Shown here: piece by piece, positions 17,841-26,558 of the stretch
How the letters are laid out: each line of letters starts with the position of its first letter
How positions within the stretch are numbered: position 1 is the first letter of the stretch
NCBI RefSeq assembly: GCF_008107445.1
Contig: NZ_VSLD01000001.1
Coordinates: 899,666 to 963,665 of the forward strand
Reading direction: 5' to 3'
Length of the DNA: 64,000 bases
From: Arthrobacter echini
Lineage (GTDB): Bacteria; Actinomycetota; Actinomycetes; Actinomycetales; Micrococcaceae
The notes under the pieces: model-generated
The model's input: only the letters and a program-made list of their open reading frames with translations
Told to the model about the DNA's origin: nothing
Database searches by the model: none
Position numbers and translations under genes: made by a program

Positions 17841-18859
17841 CAGCGTTCCTCCTGTGCTGTGGGCCCCGAGCCGGGACCTGTATGGGCTTCGATCACGGGG
17901 AGGGTGATCGTGAGGGCGGTGATGGAGACTTCCGCCGGTGTTGTCTGTTCGAGAGATGGAACCGTGGACCCGGGCAGGGCCGCCGCTGCCGATCCGTGGG
18001 CGATCGCCTGGCGCAGGCAGTTCTCCGGGAGTTCGCCCGCGCTGTGCGCCAGCAGGTAGCCGGCCAGGGCGGAGTCTCCCGCGCCGACCGTCGAACGGGC
18101 CGTGACGGGCGAGTGCGTCCCGTGCCAGGCCCCCGCACTCGTGACGAGCAGGGCACCCCGGGAGCCCAGGGTGGCCAGGACCGCTCCGACACCCGAGGAG
18201 ACGAGCACCGCGCAGGCGCTCGCGGCCAGCTCGTGGTCCTCTTCGAGATCGTGCCCGGTGCCGATGCCCGTCAGTTCCGCGAGTTCCTCGGCGTTGGGCT
18301 TGAGCAGATCAGGAGCGTGGAATCCCGTGGCGCCCTCGCTGAGGGGTGCGCCCGAGGAATCGATGGCGACGAGCGGAGCCGATGGCCCGTGGGCCTCCCG
18401 GACAGCGCCGATCACGCGGGTGTAGAAGGTCGGAGGGACACCGGGGGGCAGGGAACCTGCCAGTACCAGCCAATGTGCCCCTCCGCTCTCGGCGACGACG
18501 ACGGCGAGGAGCTCGTCGAGCTGTGCACTCGAGAGCACGGGGCCGGGCTCGTTGATCTTCGTGGTCGTGCCGTCCGCCTCCGTGATGGCGGTGTTGGTTC
18601 GCAGGTCCGCGCCGATGGGCAGGTTCCTGAAGGGCACCGCCACGGTACGCAGGCCGGCGAGGACGGGGTCGTCGTCGTCTCCCGGCAGGACCGCCAGCGT
18701 GCGGACGCCGGACATCGCCAGCGCCCGGCTGACGTTGACGCCTTTCCCGCCCGCTTCCCGGCTCACGCGGACGGCGCGCTGGACGGCGCCGCGTTCCAGC
18801 GGTGCGTCGAGCTCGACCGTCCGATCGACGCTCGGATTGGTGGTCAGGGTGAGGATCAC
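17840..18859 (-). CDS. fruK: 1-phosphofructokinase
   Basis: Converts fructose 1-phosphate from FruA to fructose 1,6-bisphosphate. A PfkB/ribokinase-family fold of 339 aa, with the GGKGVNVSRAL signature near residue 38 and the ATP/catalytic motif TVGAGDSALAGYLL containing the base Asp. It overlaps fruR by 4 nt upstream and fruA by 1 nt downstream, a tightly coupled operon. The C-terminus carries about 25 extra residues past the catalytic domain. Confidence 0.96.
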   Translation of the reverse strand: MILTLTTNPSVDRTVELDAPLERGAVQRAVRVSREAGGKGVNVSRALAMSGVRTLAVLPGDDDDPVLAGLRTVAVPFRNLPIGADLRTNTAITEADGTTTKINEPGPVLSSAQLDELLAVVVAESGGAHWLVLAGSLPPGVPPTFYTRVIGAVREAHGPSAPLVAIDSSGAPLSEGATGFHAPDLLKPNAEELAELTGIGTGHDLEEDHELAASACAVLVSSGVGAVLATLGSRGALLVTSAGAWHGTHSPVTARSTVGAGDSALAGYLLAHSAGELPENCLRQAIAHGSAAAALPGSTVPSLEQTTPAEVSITALTITLPVIEAHTGPGSGPTAQEER

Positions 18860-19623
18860 GCGACGATCACCTCCACATCGGCGTCGGCGAGGGCGGCCGA
18901 GAGGGGCTCCCGGGGTGCGCGGTCGGTGATGAGTACATCGATGTCCTCCAGGTGGGCGAAGCCGACGAGGGTCTCCTCGTCGAACTTGGACGAATCGGTC
19001 AGCAGCACCACGCGGCGGGCCGAGCGGATGATGGCCGTCTTGACGGCTGCCTCGTCCCCGTCGGGGGTGCTGAGCCCGAAGCCGGCAGCCAGCCCGTTGG
19101 CTCCGATGAAGGCGATGTCCGCCCGCAGCCGATCCAGGTGGGCGAGGGTGCCGCTTCCGACCGCAGCACTGGTCAGGGCCCGCACGCGACCGCCGAGGAG
19201 CTCCACTCCGAGGCCGGCCCCCGACAGGATGGCGGCGATCGGGAGGCAGTGGGTGACCACGGCCAGTTCGGGGCGGGATTCCTCCGCGAGCAGCGCGGCG
19301 AGTGCGCCGGTGGTGGTACCCGCGTCGAGTACCACGGCGCCCCGCTCCGGCACCAGCGCGAGCGCAGCCAGCGCGATGCGCTGCTTCTCGGCCTCGTGCC
19401 GGGAGGACCGGCTGGTGAGGCTCGGCTCGTTGGTCGTGGGGCTGCCACCGGCGATCGCTCCCCCGTGGACCCGGCGGAGGACTCCGTCGTTCTCGAGCAG
19501 GGCAAGGTCCCTGCGCACCGTCTCCCTGGTGATACCGAAGTGCGTGGACAGCCCGGCCACGGTGACCCGGCCATCAGCGGAGACGAGGTTGCTGATCTGC
19601 CGGTAGCGCTCCTCGGCGAACAT
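18856..19623 (-). CDS. fruR: DeoR-family regulator of the fructose operon
   Basis: A 255 aa protein with an N-terminal DeoR winged HTH (residues about 6-57, ITRETVRRDLALLENDGVLRRVHGG is its recognition part) and a C-terminal sugar-phosphate sensor domain with the DAGTTTGALA motif. Position as first gene of the fru operon indicates a local regulator, probably responding to fructose 1-phosphate (family knowledge). It is divergent from glsB; a tandem repeat at 19,677-19,710 is a candidate operator. Confidence 0.93.
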   Translation of the reverse strand: MFAEERYRQISNLVSADGRVTVAGLSTHFGITRETVRRDLALLENDGVLRRVHGGAIAGGSPTTNEPSLTSRSSRHEAEKQRIALAALALVPERGAVVLDAGTTTGALAALLAEESRPELAVVTHCLPIAAILSGAGLGVELLGGRVRALTSAAVGSGTLAHLDRLRADIAFIGANGLAAGFGLSTPDGDEAAVKTAIIRSARRVVLLTDSSKFDEETLVGFAHLEDIDVLITDRAPREPLSAALADADVEVIVA

Positions 19624-19676
19624 GGGACTCCATTGCGGTCGGGCTGCGGAACGTCACGCCGCAGGATGTTGTTCTG

Positions 19677-19710
19677 TCTTTGTTTGGGTGACTTTATCTT
19701 TGCTTTTGGG
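19677..19710 (-). promoter_or_regulatory. Candidate FruR operator (tandem repeat)
   Basis: Plus strand TCTTTGTTTGGG (19,677-19,688) is repeated as TCTTTGCTTTTGGG (19,697-19,710), 20 bp apart or about two helical turns, 54 nt upstream of the fruR start. A-rich direct repeats of CAAAG type on the coding strand are usual for DeoR-family sites. Confidence 0.45.
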
Positions 19711-19811
19711 CAGGGGTCAAGTGTGTTCCGTCACATTTCCGAGGCAGGGACGACCGGGGAGGGGCGATCGGAAATGGTGGATGCCAGGGGCCTGTCGGCC
19801 GGGCGCGGTGC

Positions 19812-19817
19812 TAGAAT
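19812..19817 (+). promoter_or_regulatory. -10 candidate of glsB promoter
   Basis: TAGAAT, 7 nt before the AAGCATGCT motif. Confidence 0.35.
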
Positions 19818-19823
19818 TGCACC

Positions 19824-19840
19824 CTAAGCATGCTGATGAA
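19824..19840 (+). promoter_or_regulatory. AAGCATGCT-type motif upstream of glsB
   Basis: CTAAGCATGCTGATGAA, about 96 nt before the glsB ATG. The same core precedes the YsnF-like gene (38,905-38,923) and, in degenerate form, the small acidic gene (50,492-50,509). Possible shared stress operator. Confidence 0.4.
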
Positions 19841-19935
19841 GTAGAGTCGTACCAAGTTGCAGATCGCTTGCATCACCCTATTGGACGACGGCAGGACCAA
19901 CAGGTTCTTCGTCGCTATCACTCAAGGAGCATCTT

Positions 19936-20205
19936 ATGGGAATCTTCGGCTGGCTCATCCTGGGCCTTCTCGCTGGCGCTATCGCCAAGCTCATCCTCCC
20001 CGGCAAGCAGGCCGGTGGCTGGATCATCACGCTGATCCTGGGCGTCGTCGGCGCGCTGCTCGGCGGTTTCATCGGCGGGGCCATCTTCGGCGTCGGCATC
20101 AACGAGTTCTTCAGCATCTCCACGTGGCTCCTGGCCATCGGCGGTGCGCTGATCGTCCTCGTCATCTACGGTGCGGTCACCGGACGCAAGGGCTCACGCG
20201 TCTGA
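19936..20205 (+). CDS. GlsB/YeaQ/YmgE-family stress membrane protein
   Basis: An 89 aa, very hydrophobic protein with three membrane segments. The transglycosylase-associated (GlsB/YeaQ/YmgE) family pattern is clear: GWLILGLLAGAIAKLILPGKQAGG at the start and GALLGGFIGGAIFG in the middle. Members are general stress proteins of unknown mechanism. The ATG at 19,936 has AAGGAG upstream. Long leader with the AAGCATGCT motif; terminator 40 nt after the stop. Confidence 0.9.
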   Translation: MGIFGWLILGLLAGAIAKLILPGKQAGGWIITLILGVVGALLGGFIGGAIFGVGINEFFSISTWLLAIGGALIVLVIYGAVTGRKGSRV

Positions 20206-20244
20206 TTCACGCAGCAGTCAGCTGAACTGCGGGGATCAGCTGCC

Positions 20245-20279
20245 GAAGGGACGTCACCAGATTCTGGTGGCGTCCCTTC
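20245..20279 (+). terminator. Terminator after glsB
   Basis: A 16-bp stem from GAAGGGACG through CACCAG pairing with CTGGTG and CGTCCCTTC (one G-U), with a 3-nt loop. It lies 40 nt past the glsB stop. Confidence 0.8.
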
Positions 20280-20337
20280 ATCGTTCCGTACGCCCACCCC
20301 GACGACGACAGCACCAGGCAGGTGCGGAAGGACCACG

Positions 20338-21123
20338 ATGTTCGGCAGGAACAAGGAGAACCCGGCGGTCAAGGCCGCCAACGGCGCGCTGTTCGACAAG
20401 GACGGCCACCCGAAGCCCGCCATTCTCCGCGGCATCGAGCGTGCCCTGAATGTGCAGCGGCCCCTGATCATCTCCAATCTGGCCCGCCTCCGCCGTCGGC
20501 ATCCGGACGCTTCGCCGGCGGAACTCGCCAGGCGGCTCGAACGCGACTACCTGAGGGCCACGACGGCCGCCGGAGCTGCCGTCGGTGCCACGGCCGCCGT
20601 ACCGGCTGTCGGCACGGTCGCCTCACTGGGACTCTCGGCCGCGGCGACCATCGGCTTTCTCGAGGCCACCGCGCTGTATGCGGAATCGATCGCAGAACTG
20701 CACGGGATCCACACCGACGACCCCGAGCGTTCGCGTGCCATGGTCATGGCCATCCTCATGGGCGAGGAGGGCACGGCGCTGATCCGCTCCATCCTCGGGG
20801 CCTCGGCCGGTCAGGGCGCTCCCCAGTACTGGGGGCAGATGGTGAACAAGGCCGCGCCGGCCTCGCTCGTGAAGACGCTGACGGGAACCATCCAGCGTCG
20901 CTTCCTGAAGAAGTTCCTCGCCCGGCAGGGCGGCTTCATGCTGGGCAGGGCGCTGCCGTTCGGAGCAGGGGCCGTGATCGGGGGTGCAGGCAACCACCTC
21001 ATGGGCAAAGCGGTCATCAGCACCACCCGCGAGGCCTTCGGTCCCCTGCCCCAGACCGTTCCCGGCGAACTGGCCGAGGCCCTGGAACTGACGCAGCAGG
21101 ACGGTAGCCCGAAGAACTCCTAG
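20338..21123 (+). CDS. EcsC-like hypothetical protein
   Basis: A 261 aa protein with a charged N-terminal 65 residues, then a Gly/Ala-rich amphipathic stretch (about 75-115: TAAVPAVGTVASLGLSAA, then IGFLEATALYAESIAELHG) resembling the membrane-associated core of EcsC-family proteins. Another hydrophobic Gly-rich stretch lies near 205-225. The family call is tentative and the function unknown. The ATG at 20,338 has GGAAGGA upstream. The end overlaps the DUF445 gene tail to tail by 4 nt. Confidence 0.6.
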   Translation: MFGRNKENPAVKAANGALFDKDGHPKPAILRGIERALNVQRPLIISNLARLRRRHPDASPAELARRLERDYLRATTAAGAAVGATAAVPAVGTVASLGLSAAATIGFLEATALYAESIAELHGIHTDDPERSRAMVMAILMGEEGTALIRSILGASAGQGAPQYWGQMVNKAAPASLVKTLTGTIQRRFLKKFLARQGGFMLGRALPFGAGAVIGGAGNHLMGKAVISTTREAFGPLPQTVPGELAEALELTQQDGSPKNS

Positions 21124-22367
21124 CCGAAGACCGCGTGGGCGATGCTGAAGATCAGCAGCCCCGCCAGGGAGCCGACCACCGTCCCGTTGATCCGGATGAA
21201 CTGCAGGTCCTTCCCGACCTGCAGTTCGATCTTGCGGGAGGTCTCCTCCGCATCCCAGCGGCCCACGGTTTCCGAGATGACTCCTGCGATCTCGCTGCGA
21301 TAGGTCCGCACGAAGTACGAGGCGCCGTCGGCGATCCAGCGGTTCACCTTGTCCGAGAGACCGGTATCGCTGGTGAGCCGCGAGCCGAAGTCGCGGACCA
21401 GCGCCTTGAAGTTGGTGGTCAGTTCGCTCGCGGGATCGTTGACGGCCTCGAGCAGGGCGGTCTTGATGGTGGCCCAGGTACGCGCCGTGAGGTCCCGGAC
21501 GCGGGGATCGTCCAGGAGCTGGGCCTTGATCTCCTCCGCCCTGGCGATGGTCTCCGGGCGGTGCTGCAGATCCTGCGCGAGATCGCGGAGGTACTTGTCG
21601 ATGGACACGCGCACGTCGTGCCGGGGATCGTCCTGGACGGCCCGGATGAACTTCGAGAGCTCCGCGTGCACGCGATCTCCGACGACGCCGTCCACGAGGC
21701 GTGGCACCCAGGTGGGCGAGCGCTGCGCCACGACCCTCGTCACCACGGCGTAATTCCCGTCCACCCAGTCAGCGGCGCGGTCCACCAGCAGATCGACGAG
21801 TGAGTGGTGGTGACCCTCGGCGAAGATCCGCTCGGCGATGCTGCCGATGGGGGGGCCCCAGGGCGGCTCGAGGAAATGCCTGCGGACCAACCCTTCGATG
21901 ACGCCCTGGACGGCGTCGTCGTCGAGCACGGTGAACAGGCCGCGGATGAGCACTGCCCCCTCCACCGCGAGGCGGTCCGCACTCTCGGGCTTCTCCAGCC
22001 ACATCCCGGCCTTCTGCGCGATACGTGCGGACTCGAGTTTGGCGACCACCACGTCCTCGGACAGGAAGTTCTCCTCGACGAACTGGCCGAGCGACTCGCC
22101 GATCTGGTCCTTCTTGCGCGGGATGATCGCCGTGTGCGGGATCCTCAGGCCCATGGGGTGCTTGAACAGTGCGGTGACCGCGAACCAGTCCGCGAGGGCT
22201 CCGACCATGCCTCCCTCCGCCGCAGCACGGACGTACTGGAGCCACGGGTAGGAGTCCTGCAGGGCGAAGGCCACCACGAAGACGAGTGCCAGCACACCGA
22301 GGAGCCCTGTGGCCAAAGTCTTCATACGGCGGAGGGCGACCGCCCGCTCCACGTCGGTCCCGGTCAT
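21120..22367 (-). CDS. DUF445 family membrane protein
   Basis: A 415 aa protein of the DUF445 family: an N-terminal membrane segment (about 20-36) followed by the family hallmark AAEGGMVGALADWFAVTALFKHPMG, a long helical soluble region, and a C-terminal membrane segment ending at the last residue. I chose the ATG at 22,367 (MTGTDVERAVALRRM matches family N-termini); the frame stays open to 23,018 only as an antisense shadow of the GDPD gene. A TACACT -10 candidate and GGGAGG lie just upstream. Molecular function unknown. Confidence 0.88.
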   Translation of the reverse strand: MTGTDVERAVALRRMKTLATGLLGVLALVFVVAFALQDSYPWLQYVRAAAEGGMVGALADWFAVTALFKHPMGLRIPHTAIIPRKKDQIGESLGQFVEENFLSEDVVVAKLESARIAQKAGMWLEKPESADRLAVEGAVLIRGLFTVLDDDAVQGVIEGLVRRHFLEPPWGPPIGSIAERIFAEGHHHSLVDLLVDRAADWVDGNYAVVTRVVAQRSPTWVPRLVDGVVGDRVHAELSKFIRAVQDDPRHDVRVSIDKYLRDLAQDLQHRPETIARAEEIKAQLLDDPRVRDLTARTWATIKTALLEAVNDPASELTTNFKALVRDFGSRLTSDTGLSDKVNRWIADGASYFVRTYRSEIAGVISETVGRWDAEETSRKIELQVGKDLQFIRINGTVVGSLAGLLIFSIAHAVFG

Positions 22368-22496
22368 CTGAGCATCCACCCTCCCGAGTGTATCGACGCG
22401 CCGTCGACGCAGTTCCCACGGCCGGACGATGGCGCGTAGCTCGCGGCGTCCCGTACGGTGGACCGACGCCGTCGACCACGTGAAGGACCCTGCCCC

Positions 22497-23363
22497 GTGC
22501 CCCCTGTCATCCTCGCCCACCGCGGCAGCAGTGGCCTCTTCGCCGAGCACACCCGAGCGGCCTACCTGCAAGCGCTGGCCGACGGCGCCGACGGAGTGGA
22601 ATGCGATGTGCACCTGACCCGCGACGGCCACCTCGTCTGCATCCACGACACCACGCTGGATCGCACCACGGACGGTACCGGGGATGTGGCGGATCACACG
22701 CTGGCCGAACTGCGCGAGCTCGACGTCTCCTCCTGGAAGGGCGTGAGCATCCCTCCGACGTACGGCGGTCAGGGGGAGCAGCTCCTTTCCCTGGGGGACC
22801 TGCTGCTCCTGCTGCGCCGTGCCGGCCGGCCGGTCGGGCTGGCCATCGAGCTGAAGCATCCGAGCCCGTTCGGCCTCCGGCTCGAGGAGGCGCTGATGGC
22901 CTTCCTCATGGACGAGGGCTGGGATCCGGAGTCGTCCATGATCGGCGGGGTGGAGGTGAGCTTCATGAGCTTCAATCCGGACTCGGTGCGTCAGCTGCTG
23001 GAGTCCGCGCCGCACCATCAGGTGTGCCAGTTGGTGGCGGATATCGACCCCGGCGAGGTCAGGGAGGCCCTGCGTCTCGGATCAGTGGCGGAGGGCGCCC
23101 TGATCGACGTGCTGGAGGGGGCCCAGCGGGACAGTGAGGAGCTGATCGACCAGCAGGTCGTGGGGCTGGCCGGACCCGGCGTCCAGTACGTGCGCGACCA
23201 CCCCGACCGGGTGCGGCAGTGGATCACGGACGGGACCCGGGTGCGGGTGTGGACCGTCAACACCGTGGAGGACGCACGATTCCTCGCCGGTCTCGGTGTT
23301 CAGGAGCTCACCTCGGACGTGCCCGCGCTCATCCTGCAGTCCATGGCACAGCGGCGCGGATAA
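22497..23363 (+). CDS. Glycerophosphodiester phosphodiesterase
   Basis: Hydrolyses glycerophosphodiesters to glycerol 3-phosphate and an alcohol. A GDPD TIM barrel of 288 aa, no signal peptide, so cytoplasmic. Catalytic elements: HRG (residues 8-10), ECDVHLTRDG metal/acid site (about 40-50), IELKHP and the terminal VWTVN. The start is GTG at 22,497 with GAAGGA upstream. It is divergent from DUF445, followed by the GH15 gene after 39 nt. Glycerophosphodiester breakdown would also yield phosphate, but no PHO box is visible. Confidence 0.92.
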   Translation: MPPVILAHRGSSGLFAEHTRAAYLQALADGADGVECDVHLTRDGHLVCIHDTTLDRTTDGTGDVADHTLAELRELDVSSWKGVSIPPTYGGQGEQLLSLGDLLLLLRRAGRPVGLAIELKHPSPFGLRLEEALMAFLMDEGWDPESSMIGGVEVSFMSFNPDSVRQLLESAPHHQVCQLVADIDPGEVREALRLGSVAEGALIDVLEGAQRDSEELIDQQVVGLAGPGVQYVRDHPDRVRQWITDGTRVRVWTVNTVEDARFLAGLGVQELTSDVPALILQSMAQRRG

Positions 23364-23402
23364 TTTGGGCGTCCCACCGGTGCGCTGTGGTTGAGTAGGA
23401 CG

Positions 23403-25217
23403 ATGCAAACACCCATCGAGGATTATGCGCTCCTGTCCGATCTCCACACGGGTGCACTGATCTCCCGGACCGGGAGCCTCGACTGGCTGTGCTTCCCCCG
23501 TTTCGACTCGGATTCCGTGTTCGCAGCCCTCCTCGGGACCCCGGAGCACGGTCGCTGGCTCGTCACGCCGGATTCACCCCGGGCGGAGGTGGTGAGCAGG
23601 AGCTACATCGATTCGACCTTCGTGCTCCAGACCCACTGGCGCACCCCCGAGGGCGAGGCCCTCGTCACGGACTTCATGCCTGTCGCCGACCGGCGGGCCA
23701 ATGTGATCAGGCGCGTCCAGGGGCTGAGCGGAAGCGTGACGTTCCGGCAGGAACTGCAGATCCGATTCGGCTACGGCGAGATCGTCCCGTGGGTGACCCA
23801 GCATTCCGGCGACGACGGACCGGCACTCCTGGCGATCGCCGGTCCGGACGCACTCCTGCTCCGCGGACCACGGCTGCACGCGGAGAACAACTCGCACCAG
23901 GGCACCTTCGAGGTGTTGGAGGGCGCCGTCGTGGACCTCGAGATGATCTGGTATCCCTCGCACCGCGAGACCCCCGGCGCACTCGACGTCGAGGAGGCCC
24001 TGGACGCCACGATCAGCTACTGGCGGGCCTGGGAGGCGAGCTCGGAGGGCAACGGCCACTATTCCGCCGCTGTCCGACGCTCGCTGCTCGTCCTGCGCGC
24101 CCTCACGCACGAGGACACCGGCGGGATCGTCGCCGCACCCACCACCTCGCTGCCCGAGCAGTTCGGCGGGGCCCGGAACTGGGACTACCGCTTCTGCTGG
24201 CTCCGCGACGCGGCACTGACCCTCGAAGCCATGATGACGCACGGTTTCGCCGAGGAGGCACTGGGCTGGCGCAACTGGCTGCTGCGCGCCGTCGCCGGCG
24301 ACCCCGAGGACCTCCAGATCATGTATGGGGTGGCGGGGGAGCGCAGGCTGCCCGAGCGCGAACTCGATCACCTGCCGGGCTACGCGGACTCCGTGCCGGT
24401 CCGGGTGGGCAATGGGGCGGTGGACCAGTACCAGGCCGACGTGGTCGGTGAGGTTCTGGTCGCGCTGGAGAAGCTGCGCTGTCACGGGGTGAGGGAGGAC
24501 GATTTCTCCTGGCCGCTCCAGCGGGCCCTGATCAACTTCACCAGGAATCACCTGCATGATCCCGATCACGGGATCTGGGAGATGCGGGGGAAGAAGCAGT
24601 TCTTCACGCACTCGCGCGTCATGGTGTGGGCCACCTTCGACTGCGCCGTGCGCGCGGTCCGCGATCACGGGCTCGATGGGCCGGTGGAGGAGTGGGCCGA
24701 CATCCGTGACCGGATGCATGCGGAGATCATGGAGCGCGGGTTCGATCGCGAGCTGAACTCCTTCACCCAGGTGTACGGCGGGACGGAGGTGGACGCCTCC
24801 CTGCTCCAGCTTCCCCAGGTCGGGTTCCTCGACTACGACGACCCGAGGATGCTCGGCACGGTGGAGCGGATCGAGAAGGACCTGCTCGACAGCGAGGGAC
24901 TGCTGCTGCGGTATCGCACGCACGGCGCCGACGACGGCCTGGATCCCGGGGAGCACCCGTTCCTCGCCTGCTCCTTCTGGCTCGTGGAGCAGTACGCGAT
25001 GAGCGGTCGCGGTGAGGAGGCCGGGCGGCTCATGCAGCAGCTCGTGGGTTATTCGAACGAGCTCGGATTGTTGTCGGAGGAATACGACGCCGTCAACCAC
25101 CGGATGGTCGGAAACTTCCCGCAGGCCTTCTCGCACCTGGGCCTGGTCCGTGCGGCCGACGCCCTGCAGATCGCCCGCGGCGAGGCCGGCGTCCACGAGC
25201 TGATGGCGCGGGAGTAG
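23403..25217 (+). CDS. Glycoside hydrolase family 15 protein (trehalase/glucoamylase type)
   Basis: A 604 aa cytoplasmic enzyme with an N-terminal beta domain (about 1-230) and an (alpha/alpha)6 barrel. GH15 markers: WDYRFCWLRDAALTLEAMM (about 259-277), GIWEMRG with the likely general-acid Glu (about 390), and DASLLQLPQVGFLDYDDPRM. Actinobacterial members of this size act on trehalose or alpha-glucans; the sequence alone does not decide. ATG at 23,403. A very strong terminator follows. Confidence 0.93.
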   Translation: MQTPIEDYALLSDLHTGALISRTGSLDWLCFPRFDSDSVFAALLGTPEHGRWLVTPDSPRAEVVSRSYIDSTFVLQTHWRTPEGEALVTDFMPVADRRANVIRRVQGLSGSVTFRQELQIRFGYGEIVPWVTQHSGDDGPALLAIAGPDALLLRGPRLHAENNSHQGTFEVLEGAVVDLEMIWYPSHRETPGALDVEEALDATISYWRAWEASSEGNGHYSAAVRRSLLVLRALTHEDTGGIVAAPTTSLPEQFGGARNWDYRFCWLRDAALTLEAMMTHGFAEEALGWRNWLLRAVAGDPEDLQIMYGVAGERRLPERELDHLPGYADSVPVRVGNGAVDQYQADVVGEVLVALEKLRCHGVREDDFSWPLQRALINFTRNHLHDPDHGIWEMRGKKQFFTHSRVMVWATFDCAVRAVRDHGLDGPVEEWADIRDRMHAEIMERGFDRELNSFTQVYGGTEVDASLLQLPQVGFLDYDDPRMLGTVERIEKDLLDSEGLLLRYRTHGADDGLDPGEHPFLACSFWLVEQYAMSGRGEEAGRLMQQLVGYSNELGLLSEEYDAVNHRMVGNFPQAFSHLGLVRAADALQIARGEAGVHELMARE

Positions 25218-25260
25218 GGCGGGGAGGGGCGGTCCCCGCAGGAACCGCCCCTCCCCGCCC
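25217..25260. terminator. Bidirectional terminator between GH15 and alcohol dehydrogenase genes
   Basis: A perfect 17-bp stem (25,217-25,233 pairing with 25,244-25,260) with a 10-nt loop, made almost entirely of G-C pairs, starting at the last base of the GH15 stop. It separates two convergent genes. Confidence 0.85.
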
Positions 25261-25269
25261 CACAGCCTG

Positions 25270-26460
25270 CTAGGCGGAGACGCCCTGTGGCTTGAGGACC
25301 ACCTTGATGGCGCCGTCGGTCTTCTTCTGGAAGTTCTTGTACGCGGCAGGCGCCTCGTCGATCGAGACCTCGTGCGTCATGAGGTCGGTGACGCCCAGGG
25401 GATCGGAGGCCTCCTCGACGATCGGCAGGAGCTCGTCCGTCCAGCGACGCACATTGCACTGACCCATGCGGAACTGGATCTGCTTGTCGAACATGGTCAG
25501 CAGCGGCATGGGGCTCGCGGCTCCTCCATAGACGCCGCTGAGGGAGAGCGTGCCGCCGCGGCGGACGGCGTCGATGGCCGAGTGGAGGACCGTCATGCGG
25601 TCGCTGCCGCCGGTCTCCATCACCTTCTGCGCCAGCTTGTCCGGCAGGATGCCGACGGCGTTCTGGGCGAAGGCGCCTACGGGGGAGCCGTGGGCTTCCA
25701 TTCCCACGGCATCCACGATGGCGTCCGGTCCGCGGCCACCGGTCATGCTGCGCAGTTCCTCCGCGGTCTCCTCCGAGAAGTCGATGGTCTCGATCCCATG
25801 GCGCGCCGCCATCTCACGGCGCTCGGGGACGGGCTCGACGCCGATCACGCGATGCCCGAGATACCTGCCGATCCGGGCCGCGAATTGTCCCACGGGACCC
25901 AGGCCGTAGACCGTGAGCACACCGTCCTTCGGTACGTCTGCGTACTGGACGCCCTGCCAGGCGGTGGGCAGGATGTCGGACAGGTAGAGGTACCGCTCGT
26001 CCGGCAGGTCCGAGCCGACCTTGACCGGGCCGTAGTCCGCGAAGGGCACCCGCAGGTACTCGGCCTGGCCACCGGGCACCGAGCCGTAGAGGGCCGAGAA
26101 GCCGAGGAGCGCGGCACCCGAGCCCTGCTCGTGCACCTGGGTGGTCTCGCACTGGGACTGGAGCCCCCGCGTGCACATGTAGCAGTGGCCGCAGGAGATG
26201 TTGAAGGGGATCACCACGCGGTCTCCCACCTTCAGCTTCGTGACCGCCGAGCCGACCTCCTCGACGATCCCCATGGGCTCGTGACCCAGGATGTCACCCT
26301 TCGCCATGTACGGGCCGAGGACCTCGTACAGATGGAGGTCGGATCCGCAGATGGCGGTGGAGGTGATGCGAACAATGGCGTCCGTGGGCTCCTGAATGGT
26401 GGGATCCGGGACGTTCTCCACGCTGACGTTGCGCTTACCCTGCCAGGTCACTGCCTTCAT
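25270..26460 (-). CDS. Zinc-dependent alcohol dehydrogenase (formaldehyde-dehydrogenase-like)
   Basis: A 396 aa medium-chain dehydrogenase. Catalytic zinc site in CGSDLHLY and GHEPMGIVEEVG, structural zinc cysteines in CGHCYMCTRGLQSQC, and the Rossmann motif YGLGPVGQFAARIG. The length and the inserted segment after the structural zinc loop are like glutathione-independent formaldehyde dehydrogenases and related threonine-type enzymes; the substrate is not fixed by sequence. ATG at 26,460 with AGGAA upstream. Divergent from azlC with 98 nt between. Confidence 0.9.
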   Translation of the reverse strand: MKAVTWQGKRNVSVENVPDPTIQEPTDAIVRITSTAICGSDLHLYEVLGPYMAKGDILGHEPMGIVEEVGSAVTKLKVGDRVVIPFNISCGHCYMCTRGLQSQCETTQVHEQGSGAALLGFSALYGSVPGGQAEYLRVPFADYGPVKVGSDLPDERYLYLSDILPTAWQGVQYADVPKDGVLTVYGLGPVGQFAARIGRYLGHRVIGVEPVPERREMAARHGIETIDFSEETAEELRSMTGGRGPDAIVDAVGMEAHGSPVGAFAQNAVGILPDKLAQKVMETGGSDRMTVLHSAIDAVRRGGTLSLSGVYGGAASPMPLLTMFDKQIQFRMGQCNVRRWTDELLPIVEEASDPLGVTDLMTHEVSIDEAPAAYKNFQKKTDGAIKVVLKPQGVSA

Positions 26461-26546
26461 GTGTGTTCCTCCGAATACTAAGTAGGCTTTCCTTCATCCA
26501 CTATTCACCCATTGCCCACGAATGGGAAGCCGGACCGCCCGTCGCC

Positions 26547-26552
26547 TAGCCT
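26547..26552 (+). promoter_or_regulatory. -10 hexamer of leaderless azlC promoter
   Basis: TAGCCT, then 6 nt, then the GTG start at 26,559; no ribosome-binding site is present. Confidence 0.5.
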
Positions 26553-26558
26553 TGAGAG

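Noticed and set aside
22368..23018. Frame extending DUF445 upstream to 23,018
   Set aside because: It overlaps the GDPD gene, which has all catalytic motifs; the family start is at 22,367.
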